Shown one piece after another: positions 1-6,839 of a stretch of 11,535 nt of DNA (the first letter of the stretch is position 1; the number at the start of each line of letters is the position of its first letter). This stretch comes from Eubacteriaceae bacterium (lineage in GTDB: Bacteria; Bacillota; Clostridia; Eubacteriales; Anaerofustaceae). A program made the translations under genes and the position numbers. The notes under the pieces were generated by a model, which was not told the origin of the DNA, did no database searches, and saw only the letters and a list, made by a program, of their open reading frames with translations. The stretch spans positions 1 to 11,535 of the forward strand of contig JAGACT010000110.1 of NCBI GenBank assembly GCA_017613995.1. The letters run 5' to 3'.

Positions 1-81
1 AGGCTTGCGGTTCACTACGCTTGGCGGTAACTACCCGCGGCTGGACTTTCACCAGCTAGAATCGTGCCATGCCCGGCACAC
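1..81 (-). mobile_element. 5' end of a group II intron (partial, probably class C)
   Basis: Read on the minus strand from position 81, the sequence starts GTGTGCCGGGCATGGCAC, which fits the GTGYG start of bacterial group II introns. The first bases can fold as a GTGCC/GGCAC stem. It continues with GCTGG-TGAAAGT-CCAGC, a hairpin carrying the GTGAAAGTCC element typical of intron domain I, and ends near GTGAACCGCAAGCC, also typical of these introns. The rest of the intron, including any reverse transcriptase gene, domain V and the 3' end, lies left of the window. Going 5' on the minus strand, the DNA just before the intron is a terminator hairpin followed by TTTTTGTCA. Class C introns characteristically insert just after intrinsic terminators, so class C is likely. 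The call rests on recognised sequence patterns; only 81 bases are visible. Confidence 0.72.
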
Positions 82-85
82 TGAC

Positions 86-114
86 AAAAACTCCCTTTTC
101 AAGGGAGTTTTTTT
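86..114. terminator. Intrinsic terminator, potentially bidirectional
   Basis: A 12-bp stem (AAAAACTCCCTT at 86-97 and AAGGGAGTTTTT at 101-112) with a 3-base loop ends in a run of T on the plus strand. The A-run on the left arm gives a T-run on the minus strand, so it could stop transcription from both sides. It probably ended a plus-strand gene lying left of the intron, and it insulates glmU from upstream transcription. It also marks the probable intron target site. Confidence 0.85.
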
Positions 115-133
115 GATGCGGCGCGATTAAGAA

Positions 134-162
134 TTGTATTCCTCCGGCTGATATTGTATAAT
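134..162 (+). promoter_or_regulatory. Sigma-A-type promoter for glmU-prs-transketolase
   Basis: TTGTAT at 134-139 and TATAAT at 157-162 are separated by exactly 17 bp. Transcription would start near 169, leaving a leader of about 29 bases before the glmU start codon, with GGAGGA at 185-190. No other good promoter is visible before the end of the transketolase genes, so this one probably serves all four genes. Confidence 0.72.
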
Positions 163-197
163 TTAGTCAAAGACGATGTCTGTCGGAGGAAAAGCCA

Positions 198-1562
198 ATG
201 AATGTGAAAGCGGTGATCCTTGCAGGAGGCAAGGGCAAGAGAATGAAGTCCGATCTGCCGAAGGTGCTGAGCACGATCTGCGGCGATACACTGATAAGAC
301 ATGTGGCTGAAAACATACGGGATGCTGGCATAGGCGAGATAGCAGCTGTTACCGGATACAGGAGCGAAATGGTCCGGGAAAACGCCGGGGAGGATCTGAC
401 ATTTTATCTCCAGGAAGAACAGCTCGGTACTGCCCATGCACTGAACTGCGCCCGTTCTTTTTTTGAAAACGAGGACTGCGCTGTCCTGGTGCTCTGCGGA
501 GACGCTCCCCTGGTCTCGGGAGAGACCATATCGGATCTGGTGGGCTTCTTTGAAGAGCAGAACGCGGACATCTGCGTTCTCAGCGCCCGGCTGCCGGATC
601 CTGCGGGCTACGGCCGCATAATAAGGGACGAAGAAGGCAACTTCGAGAGGATCGTGGAGAAAAAGGACGCGACTGCCGAGCAGGTGCTCATAAACGAGGT
701 CAATTCCGGCACCATCATCTTCAGGAGCCGCCGCCTGACTCAGGCCCTTGACGAGATCATGTCGAAGAAGCCCGAGAACGCCCAGGGTGAGTACTATCTT
801 ACGGATACCATCGAGATAACCGCTTCCCGGGGAGGCCGCGTTTTCGCCTACAGCGCGAAGGATCCCAACGTTGTACTGGGAGCCAACGACCGCTACGAGC
901 TTTCCCTCTGCGAGAAGGCCATGCGCGCCTCGATCAACAAAAGGCTGATGCTGGACGGGGTGCGCATCATCGACCCCGAATGCACATATATAGACAGATA
1001 CGTAAAGATCGGTGAGGGCACGTGCATATATCCCGGTACGGTCATCCTCGGTTCCACCGAGATCGGAAAGAACAACACCGTATACTCCTCCAGGATAGAA
1101 GACTCCGTCATAGGGGAAGGAAACCTGATCGATACCAGTGTGATAGAGTCTTCCCGTATCGGAGACGAGAACACCGTCGGTCCCTTCGCGCACCTGAGAA
1201 AGGATACCTGCCTCAGCAGCCGCACCAAGGTCGGGAGCTTTTCCGAAACCAAGGCCAGCTTCATAGGAGAGGGTTCCAAGATCCCCCATCTTTCCTACGT
1301 CGGCGACGCCCAGGTCGGTCAGCGCGTCAACTTCGGATGCGGCAGCGTTACCGCCAACTACGACGGCAACAAGAAGCATCCTTCGGTGATAAAGGACGAC
1401 GCCTTCATCGGATGCAACGTCAATCTTATTGCTCCCATAACCGTGGGAAGCTCATCATATATAGCCGCGGGATCTTCGGTCAGCCGGGATGTCCCCGACG
1501 GCACTCTGGTGATAGAGCGCAGCAAGCGTCTGCAGCACAAAGCAAAAATTATAAAAAAATAG
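198..1562 (+). CDS. glmU: Bifunctional GlmU: GlcNAc-1-phosphate uridylyltransferase / glucosamine-1-phosphate acetyltransferase
   Basis: This cytoplasmic enzyme acetylates glucosamine 1-phosphate and then transfers UMP from UTP to make UDP-GlcNAc, the precursor of peptidoglycan and other wall polymers. The 454 residues match the usual length. The N-terminal nucleotidyltransferase half has LAGGKGKRMKSDLPKVL (8-24), QLGTAHA (75-81), GDAPL (101-105) and NEVNSG (166-171). The C-terminal half is a left-handed beta helix of hexapeptide repeats from about residue 255, with GPFAHLR (328-334), the acetyltransferase catalytic histidine in PHLSYVGD (His364) and NYDG (387-390). The start is fixed by GGAGGA seven bases upstream. 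prs follows after 10 bases, the same order as gcaD-prs in Bacillus. Both active sites look intact. Confidence 0.97.
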   Translation: MNVKAVILAGGKGKRMKSDLPKVLSTICGDTLIRHVAENIRDAGIGEIAAVTGYRSEMVRENAGEDLTFYLQEEQLGTAHALNCARSFFENEDCAVLVLCGDAPLVSGETISDLVGFFEEQNADICVLSARLPDPAGYGRIIRDEEGNFERIVEKKDATAEQVLINEVNSGTIIFRSRRLTQALDEIMSKKPENAQGEYYLTDTIEITASRGGRVFAYSAKDPNVVLGANDRYELSLCEKAMRASINKRLMLDGVRIIDPECTYIDRYVKIGEGTCIYPGTVILGSTEIGKNNTVYSSRIEDSVIGEGNLIDTSVIESSRIGDENTVGPFAHLRKDTCLSSRTKVGSFSETKASFIGEGSKIPHLSYVGDAQVGQRVNFGCGSVTANYDGNKKHPSVIKDDAFIGCNVNLIAPITVGSSSYIAAGSSVSRDVPDGTLVIERSKRLQHKAKIIKK

Positions 1563-1572
1563 GGGTGAAATC

Positions 1573-2535
1573 ATGGACGGATCATTTTCTAACATTGTAC
1601 TTATCGGCGGCTCGGCACATCCGACACTCAACAAAGAGATCTCAGACATCCTCGGCCTGCCGCTGACCCAGACGGAAGTCAAGCATTTTGCGGATGGGGA
1701 GACCTACGTAAGGATCCTTGAGATCGTAAGGGGAAGAGACGTGTTCGTAATCCAGCCCACCTGCGATCCCGTGAATGAGAACCTGATGGAGCTGCTTATA
1801 ACTATCGACGCCCTGCGCCGTGCGTCCGCCGGCAGGATCAACGCGGTCGTGCCCTACTACGGATATTCCCGTCAGGACCGCAAGGACAAGGCAAGGTGCC
1901 CCATTACCGCGAAGCTCGTGGCGAACCTTCTGACCGAAGCGGGAGCCGACAGGGTCGTGTGCGTCGATCTTCACGCGGAACAGATCCAGGGATTCTTCGA
2001 TATCCCCCTGGACAAGCTCAAGGCGATGCCCCTCATAGCAAATTACTACATGACCCATGGTTTCGACATGGATAACCTCATCGTCGTGGCTCCCGACGTG
2101 GGCAGCGTAAAGCGTTCCAGAGAGCTGGCGGAAAGGATCGGGGTGCCTATGGCCATCATCGACAAGCGCAGGCCCCAGGCAAATGTGTCCGAGGTCATGA
2201 GCGTCATCGGAGACGTGGAAGGCAAGGACGTCCTTATGATGGACGACATCATCGACACCGCCGGGACCATCGTAGGAGCCTCTGAGGCTCTGAAGGAACT
2301 GGGAGCGAAGAGGATATACATCTCCTGCACCCATCCTCTGTTCTCCGGACCCGCAAAGCAGCGCCTCATGAACGCGCCCATTGAAAAGCTCGTGGTCACC
2401 AATACGGTGCCCATCAGCGAAGAGAAGATGTTCGACAAGATAGAGACCGTTTCCATCGCGCCTCTTCTCGCCGAAACCATCCGGCGCATCCATACGGGTG
2501 AATCCGTGGGCGAAGTCTTCGGCGACACCGTCTGA
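1573..2535 (+). CDS. prs: Ribose-phosphate pyrophosphokinase (PRPP synthase)
   Basis: It transfers pyrophosphate from ATP to ribose 5-phosphate, giving PRPP for purine, pyrimidine, NAD, histidine and tryptophan synthesis. Length (320 residues) and motifs fit class I enzymes: FADGETYVRI (39-48), RQDRK (100-104), VDLHAEQIQGFFD (131-143, where many homologues have G in place of E), PDVGS (164-168) and the PRPP-binding loop DDIIDTAGTI (224-233). The start codon has AGGGGTGA just upstream, overlapping the glmU stop, so the two are co-transcribed and probably translationally linked. Downstream transketolase genes can supply its substrate ribose 5-phosphate. Confidence 0.97.
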   Translation: MDGSFSNIVLIGGSAHPTLNKEISDILGLPLTQTEVKHFADGETYVRILEIVRGRDVFVIQPTCDPVNENLMELLITIDALRRASAGRINAVVPYYGYSRQDRKDKARCPITAKLVANLLTEAGADRVVCVDLHAEQIQGFFDIPLDKLKAMPLIANYYMTHGFDMDNLIVVAPDVGSVKRSRELAERIGVPMAIIDKRRPQANVSEVMSVIGDVEGKDVLMMDDIIDTAGTIVGASEALKELGAKRIYISCTHPLFSGPAKQRLMNAPIEKLVVTNTVPISEEKMFDKIETVSIAPLLAETIRRIHTGESVGEVFGDTV

Positions 2536-2570
2536 AACAGACCTTTTCACTGAATAGTCAGAAAGGATCG

Positions 2571-2592
2571 GGTCATTTCCCGGGAAATGACC
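2571..2592. repeat. Perfect 22-bp palindrome between prs and the transketolase genes
   Basis: The arms GGTCATTTCCC (2571-2581) and GGGAAATGACC (2582-2592) are exact reverse complements with no spacer. The palindrome ends 10 bases before the transketolase start codon, in the space where a ribosome binding site would lie. There is no T-run, so it is not an ordinary terminator. It could be a protein-binding operator or, in RNA, a stem of about 9 bp with a CCGG loop affecting processing or translation. Its function is unknown. Confidence 0.6.
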
Positions 2593-2602
2593 GGTAAACG
2601 AA

Positions 2603-3418
2603 ATGGAAATAAACGAACTGAAAGAAATCGCAAAGCAGATCAGGATCGACATCATCAACGAGGTGACGAGCGCAGCCAGCGGTCACCCGGGAGGAAGCCT
2701 TTCCTCCGTCGAGATAGCAACCCTCCTGTACTTCGACATCATGAACATCCCCGCCCCGGATGACCCGGACCGTGACCGCTTCGTGCTGAGCAAGGGACAT
2801 GCGTCCCCCCTGCTCTACGCGTGCCTGTGCGAAAAGGGTCTCTTTCCCAGGGAGGAACTGCTCACCTTCAGAAAGCTCGGATCCCATCTCCAGGGACATC
2901 CTGACATGAACAAAGTGCCCGGAGTGGATATGACTACCGGTTCCCTTGGTCTGGGTATAGGAACAGCCGTGGGAATGGCCCTCGCTGGAAAGTACGACGG
3001 GAAAAAATACAGAGTCTTCGCCCTCCTGGGCGACGGGGAGATGCAGGAAGGCAGCGTATGGGAAGCCCTCATGGCCGCCGCCCATTACAAGCTCAGCAAC
3101 CTGACGGTCTTCGTGGACAACAACAACCTGCAGATAGACGGCAGAGTTTCCGACGTCATGAGCATCTATCCCATCGAAGACAAACTGCGGGCCTTCGGCT
3201 TCGAGACCGTGGTAGTGGAAGACGGAAACGATATCGGCGCGCTCAGATCTGCCGTGACGGATCTTCTGTCCCGGGAGTGCCCGGGCCCCAGAGCCGTGGT
3301 GGCCCGCACGACAAAGGGCAAGGGAGTCTCCTTCATGGAAGACCAGGCCGCATGGCACGGCACTGCCCCCAGCAGGGAACAGGCCGAAGAGGCCATAAAG
3401 GAAATAATGGAGGGATGA
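2603..3418 (+). CDS. Transketolase, N-terminal (thiamine-diphosphate-binding) subunit
   Basis: This is the N-terminal half of a split transketolase, which moves two-carbon units between sugar phosphates in the non-oxidative pentose phosphate pathway. Its 271 residues cover only the diphosphate-binding domain. Visible are GHPGG (27-31), SKGHASP (63-69), TGSLGLG (112-118) and the thiamine-diphosphate signature GDGEMQEG (143-150) leading to DNNNLQ (172-177). The next gene supplies the pyrimidine-binding domain and begins one base after this stop codon, so the two products should form a complex. The start is the only ATG fitting the domain, since an in-frame stop lies five codons upstream. No clear Shine-Dalgarno sequence precedes it; a 22-bp palindrome occupies that place. 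Confidence 0.93.
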   Translation: MEINELKEIAKQIRIDIINEVTSAASGHPGGSLSSVEIATLLYFDIMNIPAPDDPDRDRFVLSKGHASPLLYACLCEKGLFPREELLTFRKLGSHLQGHPDMNKVPGVDMTTGSLGLGIGTAVGMALAGKYDGKKYRVFALLGDGEMQEGSVWEALMAAAHYKLSNLTVFVDNNNLQIDGRVSDVMSIYPIEDKLRAFGFETVVVEDGNDIGALRSAVTDLLSRECPGPRAVVARTTKGKGVSFMEDQAAWHGTAPSREQAEEAIKEIMEG

Positions 3419-3419
3419 T

Positions 3420-4361
3420 ATGGCTGAGATGAAAGCAACCCGTGACGCTTACGGAGAAGCCCTGACCGAACTGGGCAGAATTAATGACAAGGTCGTAGTC
3501 TTCGACGCGGATCTCTCCGGATCCACCAAGACCTCCGTTTTCAAAAAGGAATTCCCTCAAAGGCATTTCAACGCCGGCATCGCAGAAAACAACATGACCA
3601 ACATGGCGGCGGGAATGGCCGCCTGCGGGAAGATACCCTTCATTTCCACCTTCGCGGTATTCGGAACCGGCCGCAACTACGACGCTCTCAGGAGCAGCGT
3701 CTGCTATCCGAAACTGAACGTCAAGTGCGTCATGTCCCACGCGGGACTCACCGTGGGAGAGGACGGAGCCACCCATGAAATGCTGGAGGATGTGGCCCTT
3801 ATGAACGCCCTCCCCAACATGACAGTGATCGTTCCCGCCGACGCCACCGAAACCAGAAAGGCCGTACTGGCCTGTGCGGATATTCCCGGTCCCGTTTACA
3901 TAAGAGTCGGAAGAGCCAAAACCGAGATCATCTACGGTGACGACTACGATTTCGTCCCCGGCAAGGCCCACGTCATAAGGCATGGATCCGATATCGCCAT
4001 ATTTGCCATGGGAATAATGGTCGCCAAGGCCCTGCAGGCAGCGGATATCCTTAAGCAGGAGGGCATCGACTGCTCCGTAGTGAACGTCAGCACCATCAAG
4101 CCGCTGGACCGCGAAGCCATTCTTGCGGAGGCAGAAGGCAAAAAGGGAGTCATAACCTGTGAGGAGCACTCCGTGATGGGAGGACTCAACAGCGTAGTCT
4201 GCCAGACCCTTTCTTCCGCCGGTCTGGGAGTAAGGTGCGTACCCGTCGCAGTGATGGACGTCTTCGGCGAAAGCGGAACAGCCGACGAGCTGCTGGAAAA
4301 GCACGGCCTTACAGCGGACGGCATAGCCGTGAAAGCAAGAGAATTATACAAACCTCATTAA
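3420..4361 (+). CDS. Transketolase, C-terminal (pyrimidine-binding) subunit
   Basis: This is the partner of the preceding gene. Its 313 residues hold the pyrimidine-binding and C-terminal domains. GIAENNM (53-59) contains the conserved glutamate (Glu56) that activates thiamine diphosphate, and HAGLTVGEDGATHE (107-120) is a characteristic stretch. The C-terminal domain starts near residue 185 and includes EEHS...GGLNS (238-247). GGAGGG five bases before the ATG lies inside the end of the upstream gene, and the genes are one base apart, which should couple their translation and give equal amounts. The same fold is used in DXP synthase and in 2-oxoacid dehydrogenase beta subunits, but the paired N-terminal gene favours transketolase. 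A strong terminator follows. Confidence 0.93.
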   Translation: MAEMKATRDAYGEALTELGRINDKVVVFDADLSGSTKTSVFKKEFPQRHFNAGIAENNMTNMAAGMAACGKIPFISTFAVFGTGRNYDALRSSVCYPKLNVKCVMSHAGLTVGEDGATHEMLEDVALMNALPNMTVIVPADATETRKAVLACADIPGPVYIRVGRAKTEIIYGDDYDFVPGKAHVIRHGSDIAIFAMGIMVAKALQAADILKQEGIDCSVVNVSTIKPLDREAILAEAEGKKGVITCEEHSVMGGLNSVVCQTLSSAGLGVRCVPVAVMDVFGESGTADELLEKHGLTADGIAVKARELYKPH

Positions 4362-4367
4362 GATTTC

Positions 4368-4399
4368 AAACAGGCACGTTTACGCGTGCCTGTTTTTTT
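4368..4399 (+). terminator. Intrinsic terminator of the glmU-prs-transketolase operon
   Basis: An 11-bp stem (AAACAGGCACG at 4368-4378 and CGTGCCTGTTT at 4385-4395) with a 6-base loop runs into a T tract ending at 4399. It begins 6 bases after the transketolase stop codon. Confidence 0.92.
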
Positions 4400-4434
4400 G
4401 CGGGCTGCAGGCTGGAGTGCCGAGTTTTTTATCC

Positions 4435-4463
4435 TTGACAATCCTGCGGGCTAAATATATACT
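4435..4463 (+). promoter_or_regulatory. Near-consensus sigma-A promoter for the M24-family gene
   Basis: TTGACA (4435-4440) and TATACT (4458-4463) are separated by exactly 17 bp. Transcription would start near 4470, about 60 bases before the start codon at 4529. This is the strongest promoter in the window and suggests high basal expression. Confidence 0.85.
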
Positions 4464-4528
4464 AATTGTGTAAAAATACAAAATTTCAGAAGCAGAATCA
4501 TTATTTACGATCAAGAAAGGAAAAAATC

Positions 4529-5665
4529 ATGAACGACATTCTTTTAAAAGAGTACGAAAGAAGAATGAAGCTGATCGATGAGCTCATCGACGAGAACGAT
4601 CTTGACGCGGTGTTCTTCATTTCCACATCCGCCCAGACCCGTCAGGTCCCCGTAAAGTACATGACCGGTTATACGCTGATCACCAGAAGCGCATATATTT
4701 TCAAGAAGAAGGGCGAGCTTCCCTTCCTGGTGGTCCCCACAGTCGGCCAGCAGTACAACGCCCAGATGGTCACCTGGCTCCCCGAGGACCACGTCCTCTG
4801 CGGAGGTGTCGAGATCATCGATGCGAAGATCAGGGAGCTCGGCAAGGCGAAGCCCCGTATCGGACGATACGAACCGAATGAAGTGACCGTCGGTCTTAAC
4901 AGACAGCTGGAAAAGATCGAATGCGAATACGTCGACGTGACGTACGAATTCACCTTCAAGCGTGCCTGCAAGTCCGATTACGAGCTGGAATGCATCCTCG
5001 AAACCGGAAAAGTGGCGGCGGCATCCTTTGAATACATAGTCAGAAACATCGCTCCCGGCGTAAGCGAGAACGACCTTATCGGAGGAGCGGAGGGCTTCCT
5101 CAGAGCCCACGGCGCCCAGGATATGCTCATCCTCACCCGTACCCTCAAGCCCCATACATTCATAACAAGGCCCACCCGGGAGACCGTCAAGGAAGACGGC
5201 ATGTTCATCTATTCCGCGGAAGTCGGCGGTGAGAACCTGTACTGGACACAGCTGGTGCGGCCCATCTTCATGAGCCATGACGCCGAGCCGGAGGCCCAGG
5301 AGATCCTGGCCGTCATAAAGGAAGCCGAAGCTGCGGCGGTAAAGGAATTCCGTCCCGGCAAGACCATTTCGGATGTGGCTGCCGCGGTGGAAAAGGTCGT
5401 CGCGGAGAACGGATGCACGGTGGGCATCTGGTCCGGCCATGGCATGGGCATCGATCTCGGAGACGGAGTCAATATCGGAGTTCCCAACCACATGCCCATA
5501 GTCCCGAACATGATCCTCACTCTCCACCCGAGCGTTATAGGAAAGAGCGACGGACTTCTTTACGGCAACACATGGAAATCCTCCGCAGACGGGGATGCGG
5601 TATGCATGACTCCCGAATACAAGGACATCCATTTCTATGACGAACTGAAGGCTCTGATCAAGTAA
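4529..5665 (+). CDS. M24-fold (aminopeptidase P / creatinase-like) protein with degenerate metal site
   Basis: The 378 residues have the two-domain layout of the creatinase/prolidase/aminopeptidase P group: an N-terminal creatinase-like domain (about 1-125) and a C-terminal pita-bread domain (about 140-370). Working enzymes bind two metals through Asp, Asp, His, Glu and Glu. Here the first Asp region reads YSAEVGG (228-234), and the second Asp aligns with Gln241 in YWTQLVRPIF. The His is kept in GHGMGID (His304). The first Glu is His333 in LTLHPSV, and the last Glu has no clear equivalent. This suggests a non-metallopeptidase role, as in creatinase, or a pseudoenzyme; the substrate cannot be told. 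No signal peptide is seen. The ATG follows AAGAAAGGA by about 7 bases; an in-frame ATG at 4466 lies at the promoter and is unlikely. It is a single-gene unit. Confidence 0.85.
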   Translation: MNDILLKEYERRMKLIDELIDENDLDAVFFISTSAQTRQVPVKYMTGYTLITRSAYIFKKKGELPFLVVPTVGQQYNAQMVTWLPEDHVLCGGVEIIDAKIRELGKAKPRIGRYEPNEVTVGLNRQLEKIECEYVDVTYEFTFKRACKSDYELECILETGKVAAASFEYIVRNIAPGVSENDLIGGAEGFLRAHGAQDMLILTRTLKPHTFITRPTRETVKEDGMFIYSAEVGGENLYWTQLVRPIFMSHDAEPEAQEILAVIKEAEAAAVKEFRPGKTISDVAAAVEKVVAENGCTVGIWSGHGMGIDLGDGVNIGVPNHMPIVPNMILTLHPSVIGKSDGLLYGNTWKSSADGDAVCMTPEYKDIHFYDELKALIK

Positions 5666-5680
5666 TACAAACGCATAAAG

Positions 5681-5715
5681 AAAAGACCGTGCGCCCGGGG
5701 CGTATGGTCTTTTTT
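5681..5715. terminator. Shared bidirectional terminator between convergent genes
   Basis: Arms at 5681-5695 and 5699-5713 form a 15-bp stem with two G-U pairs and a 3-base loop. On the plus strand it ends in TTTTTT (5710-5715). On the minus strand the mirrored A-run gives TTTTCTTT. It lies 15 bases after the M24 gene and about 10 bases after the end of the convergent degV gene, so it can end both transcripts. Confidence 0.9.
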
Positions 5716-5724
5716 CAGATACTG

Positions 5725-6597
5725 TCAGGAACGTTCCTCACCGAGGAACGCGGCCACCACTATGCTGGCGCCGGTATGGGTCCCTATCATGGGACCGACA
5801 TTTCCCATCATGATGTTTTCGAATCCGAAGTGTTCCCTTATGGCTTTCGCAGTATACTCGGCGTCTTCGGACGCATTTCCGTGGTTTACTATCACCATGG
5901 TTCTGTTTGCATCCCTGAAGCTGCCCATATGCTCATCCATGTATTCCACTATGTGATCCAGGGATTTCTTTCTTCCCCTTATCTTTTTTACCACCTGGAG
6001 ATGACCCTCATTGTCCACTATGATGAAAGGCTTGATGGACACCATGGATCCAATGACAGCGCTGGAACGGGATACCCTTCCGCCTCTCCACAGATCGAAC
6101 AGGTCGTCCACTGTGAGACAGAGAAGGACATGCTTTGCGTTCGCCCTGAGCCACGAGGCTGTCTCCGAAAGGCTTTTTCCCTCGTTCCTCATCTTGACCG
6201 CGTAGGTGACCAGCAGCCCTTCTCCCGGGGAGCCCGTCAGGCTGTCCACTATCTCTATGGTCTTGTCGGGATGCTTTTCCATTACTTCCGCAGCACCGAC
6301 GATCACGCTTTCCACCGTGCCGGAAAGACCTGATGAAAGACCTATATAAAGGAATTCGTCCGCTTCGTCTATATGCTTTTCAAAATACTCTCTGGCGTTT
6401 TCGGGATTGATCTGGGATGTTGTGGGCTTGGCTCCTTCCCTGAGCATTCTGTAGAATTCCTCTGCCGAAAGATCCTTTCCCTCTCCCGCAATTATTTCTT
6501 CATCGAGAATCGTGCTGAGATACATACATCCGATGTCGTTTTTACTGAGATAGTCTTTCGGCAGGTCCGCACCGTTGTCAGTTATGATCTTAAACAT
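5725..6597 (-). CDS. DegV family fatty-acid-binding protein
   Basis: DegV/FakB proteins bind a fatty acid; in Bacillota with a FakA kinase they present it for phosphorylation so that exogenous fatty acids enter phospholipid synthesis. No FakA gene is in the window, so the partner is unknown. The 290 residues are of normal length. Motifs are TDNGADLP (6-13), PTTSQINP (58-65), SSGLSGT (88-94), DSLTGSPGEG (118-127), GGRVSRSSAVIG (172-183) and the C-terminal GTHTGA (272-277), which fit the ligand pocket of the family. The start is supported by AGGAGAGT about four bases upstream. It is the only complete gene on the minus strand and stands alone, divergent from htrA. Bacillota usually carry several paralogues, so a specific symbol is not given. 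Confidence 0.93.
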   Translation of the reverse strand: MFKIITDNGADLPKDYLSKNDIGCMYLSTILDEEIIAGEGKDLSAEEFYRMLREGAKPTTSQINPENAREYFEKHIDEADEFLYIGLSSGLSGTVESVIVGAAEVMEKHPDKTIEIVDSLTGSPGEGLLVTYAVKMRNEGKSLSETASWLRANAKHVLLCLTVDDLFDLWRGGRVSRSSAVIGSMVSIKPFIIVDNEGHLQVVKKIRGRKKSLDHIVEYMDEHMGSFRDANRTMVIVNHGNASEDAEYTAKAIREHFGFENIMMGNVGPMIGTHTGASIVVAAFLGEERS

Positions 6598-6641
6598 TGA
6601 ACTCTCCTGATAAATACTGTGTCTTTGCTATTGGATACTAA

Positions 6642-6670
6642 AGTATATCACTTTTTCCCTTATATAAAAA
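6642..6670 (-). promoter_or_regulatory. Candidate degV promoter
   Basis: On the minus strand TATACT (6642-6647) is a good -10 box about 45 bases before the degV start. The -35 position 17 bp away reads TTTTTA, a poor match, so this is a tentative call based mainly on the -10 box. Confidence 0.4.
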
Positions 6671-6737
6671 ACCGTTGGGGAAAGCTTTACGAATCATTAA
6701 TATGTTTTCAGAAACGCGCCATGAATGTTGAATAGCT

Positions 6738-6752
6738 ATTGTATTATACAAT
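6738..6752. promoter_or_regulatory. Perfect 15-bp dyad in the degV-htrA divergent region
   Basis: ATTGTAT (6738-6744) and ATACAAT (6746-6752) are exact inverted repeats around one base. The dyad lies between two divergent genes and overlaps possible promoter boxes: TTGTAT/TATGAT with 16 bp spacing on the plus strand, and TATAAT on the minus strand. It could be an operator, but AT-rich intergenic DNA gives such dyads by chance. Confidence 0.35.
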
Positions 6753-6797
6753 TATTTTATTATGATTAATATCCGCCGTTTTACCGCCCGTCTGCCT

Positions 6798-6803
6798 TAT
6801 AAT
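6798..6803 (+). promoter_or_regulatory. Candidate -10 box for htrA
   Basis: TATAAT lies 36 bases before the htrA start codon, which suits a short leader containing the ribosome binding site at 6828-6831. No good -35 hexamer is seen at 16-18 bp, so the promoter may be weak or need an activator. An alternative plus-strand promoter is TTGTAT/TATGAT near 6739-6766. Confidence 0.4.
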
Positions 6804-6839
6804 TTATACAGTTTCAGATTCGTTCATGGAGACATTTAT

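Noticed and set aside
99..1379. Long minus-strand open frame (426 codons) opposite glmU
   Set aside because: It is an antisense shadow of a clearly conserved gene, shows no recognisable motif, and its start region overlaps the terminator. The same applies to long antisense frames at 1642-2658, 2573-3358, 3333-4304 and 4544-5632.
1022..1666. Plus-strand frame of 214 codons overlapping glmU and prs
   Set aside because: Its translation is Arg/Gln-rich and low in complexity, as expected for an out-of-frame reading of glmU, and it has no ribosome binding site.
4466..4528. Upstream in-frame ATG extending the M24 protein by 21 residues
   Set aside because: It starts at the promoter's expected transcription start and lacks a ribosome site. 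The ATG at 4529 has AAGAAAGGA at proper spacing and starts the conserved domain directly.
5689..6333. Plus-strand frame of 214 codons opposite degV
   Set aside because: It begins inside the shared terminator and is antisense to a well-supported degV gene; the translation shows no recognisable domain.
6762..6839. Upstream in-frame ATG extending HtrA by 26 residues
   Set aside because: It falls inside AT-rich promoter-like DNA with no ribosome site, while 6840 has GGAG eight bases upstream.
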